Source: Bacillota bacterium (GTDB lineage: Bacteria; Bacillota_A; Clostridia; Lachnospirales; Lachnospiraceae). From it: a stretch of 64,000 bases of DNA. Below the pieces are notes generated by a model, which worked only from the letters and a program-made list of their open reading frames with translations, ran no database searches and had not been told where the DNA came from. The stretch is from NCBI GenBank assembly GCA_023443625.1, contig JAEZTQ010000034.1, positions 1 to 64,000 on the forward strand, read 5' to 3'. The translations under genes and the position numbers were made by a program. Shown here in pieces: positions 63,398 to 64,000 of the stretch; positions within the stretch are counted from its first letter, which is position 1; every line of letters begins with the position of its first letter.

Positions 63398-64000
63398 ATG
63401 AAGATTTATAATACATTGACACAGAAAAAAGATGAATTTGTGCCCTTAGAGGAAGGAAAGGTACGTATGTATGTCTGTGGGCCCACAGTTTATAATTATA
63501 TCCATATAGGGAATGCGCGGCCTGCAATTTTATTTGATACCTTCCGCAGATATCTAGAGTATCGTGGATATGAGGTAAATTATGTCTCAAATTATACAGA
63601 TGTTGATGATAAAATAATTAAGAAAGCCATAGAGGAAGGAGTTAGTGCAACTGAAATATCAGAACGTTATATTGAAGAATATAGATCTGACATGGAAGCC
63701 CTTAATATTAAAGAGGCAACCTACCATCCCAAGGCAACAGAAGAAATTGATGGAATGGTTGGAATGATTTCAACCTTAATCGAAAAAGGTCATGCCTATG
63801 AGAAGAATGGTACTGTGTATTTTAAGACAAGAAGCTTTGAGGAATATGGTAAATTATCAAAGAAGAAAATAGATGATTTGGAAGCAGGAATTCGCATTGC
63901 CGTAAGTGAAGATAAGGAAGATCCCATGGATTTTGTTCTCTGGAAGCCAAAGAAAGAAGGAGAGCCTTATTGGAATTCCCCTTGGAGTGAAGGTCGTCCC
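63398..64000 (+). CDS. cysS: Cysteinyl-tRNA synthetase, N-terminal part (runs off window)
   Basis: The first 201 residues are visible. [16 protein letters not shown] is a typical start. CysRS zinc-ligand Cys lies in [10 protein letters not shown] and the class I HIGH motif is HIGN in [22 protein letters not shown] and [24 protein letters not shown] also match; in the full protein the next residues contribute the second zinc Cys. GGAGGAAATGAG precedes the ATG. It is placed with cysE under the T-box, so charging and synthesis are coregulated. Confidence 0.96.
   Translation, partial: MKIYNTLTQKKDEFVPLEEGKVRMYVCGPTVYNYIHIGNARPAILFDTFRRYLEYRGYEVNYVSNYTDVDDKIIKKAIEEGVSATEISERYIEEYRSDMEALNIKEATYHPKATEEIDGMVGMISTLIEKGHAYEKNGTVYFKTRSFEEYGKLSKKKIDDLEAGIRIAVSEDKEDPMDFVLWKPKKEGEPYWNSPWSEGRP

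Overview
This is a low-G+C Gram-positive chromosome segment, most likely from an anaerobic plant-polysaccharide-using Lachnospiraceae (Clostridium cluster XIVa) bacterium. The inference rests on strong AGGAGG ribosome sites, a YesMN-type two-component system beside a sugar ABC transporter with a DUF4867 protein, a GH51 arabinofuranosidase locus, a pyruvate formate-lyase pair, LL-diaminopimelate aminotransferase plus DapF, PilZ proteins, an ANTAR protein behind glnA and a T-box ahead of cysE-cysS. Exact species cannot be read from the sequence.

Layout. 1-3.2 kb: three tandem paralogues of an unrecognised membrane-anchored protein (the first cut by the window edge), with a duplicated intergenic block and a small secreted metzincin protease between them. 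3.3-12.4 kb: a two-component system facing a carbohydrate ABC transporter (binding protein, two permeases, DUF4867 protein), then twin sugar-binding-type proteins without a transporter. 12.6-19.7 kb: a MacB-type ABC exporter broken by a frameshift in a G tract, a chemoreceptor, RF3 and a YccF protein. 19.9-23.7 kb: an arabinoside locus (MFS transporter, AraC regulator, GH51 enzyme). 24-28.6 kb: a flotillin, then a BlaI repressor and a BlaR1-like M56 membrane protease. The sensor end of that protease is an NlpC/P60 domain lacking its catalytic cysteine, which makes this pair the best candidate in the window for an undescribed signalling system. 28.9-40.6 kb: PilZ protein, iron alcohol dehydrogenase, a 23-bp tandem repeat array, glnA with an ANTAR protein, dapF, dapL, a split threonine/serine exporter, an S66 peptidase and an LTA synthase-like enzyme. 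40.9-44.1 kb: a second PilZ protein, a long hairpin element, a hydrolase remnant, a small membrane protein and a FliK-like protein. 44.4-54.9 kb: gltBD behind a leader terminator, pflB-pflA and a histidine phosphatase.

54.97-59.3 kb is a compact, reverse-strand, visibly G+C-rich block (sigma factor, six-helix membrane protein, ABC ATPase, two permeases) that looks horizontally acquired. 59.6-64 kb: an alpha/beta hydrolase, tRNA-Val and tRNA-Met genes, ispF with a cysteine-rich tail, and a T-box-controlled cysE-cysS operon running off the window end.

Functionally the window joins sugar scavenging, ammonium assimilation (GlnA, GltBD), lysine/peptidoglycan precursor synthesis (DapL, DapF), cysteine synthesis and charging, and envelope sensing. 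Many promoters fit the vegetative TTGACA-17-TATAAT pattern closely. No CRISPR array, transposase gene, rRNA or replication origin was seen.
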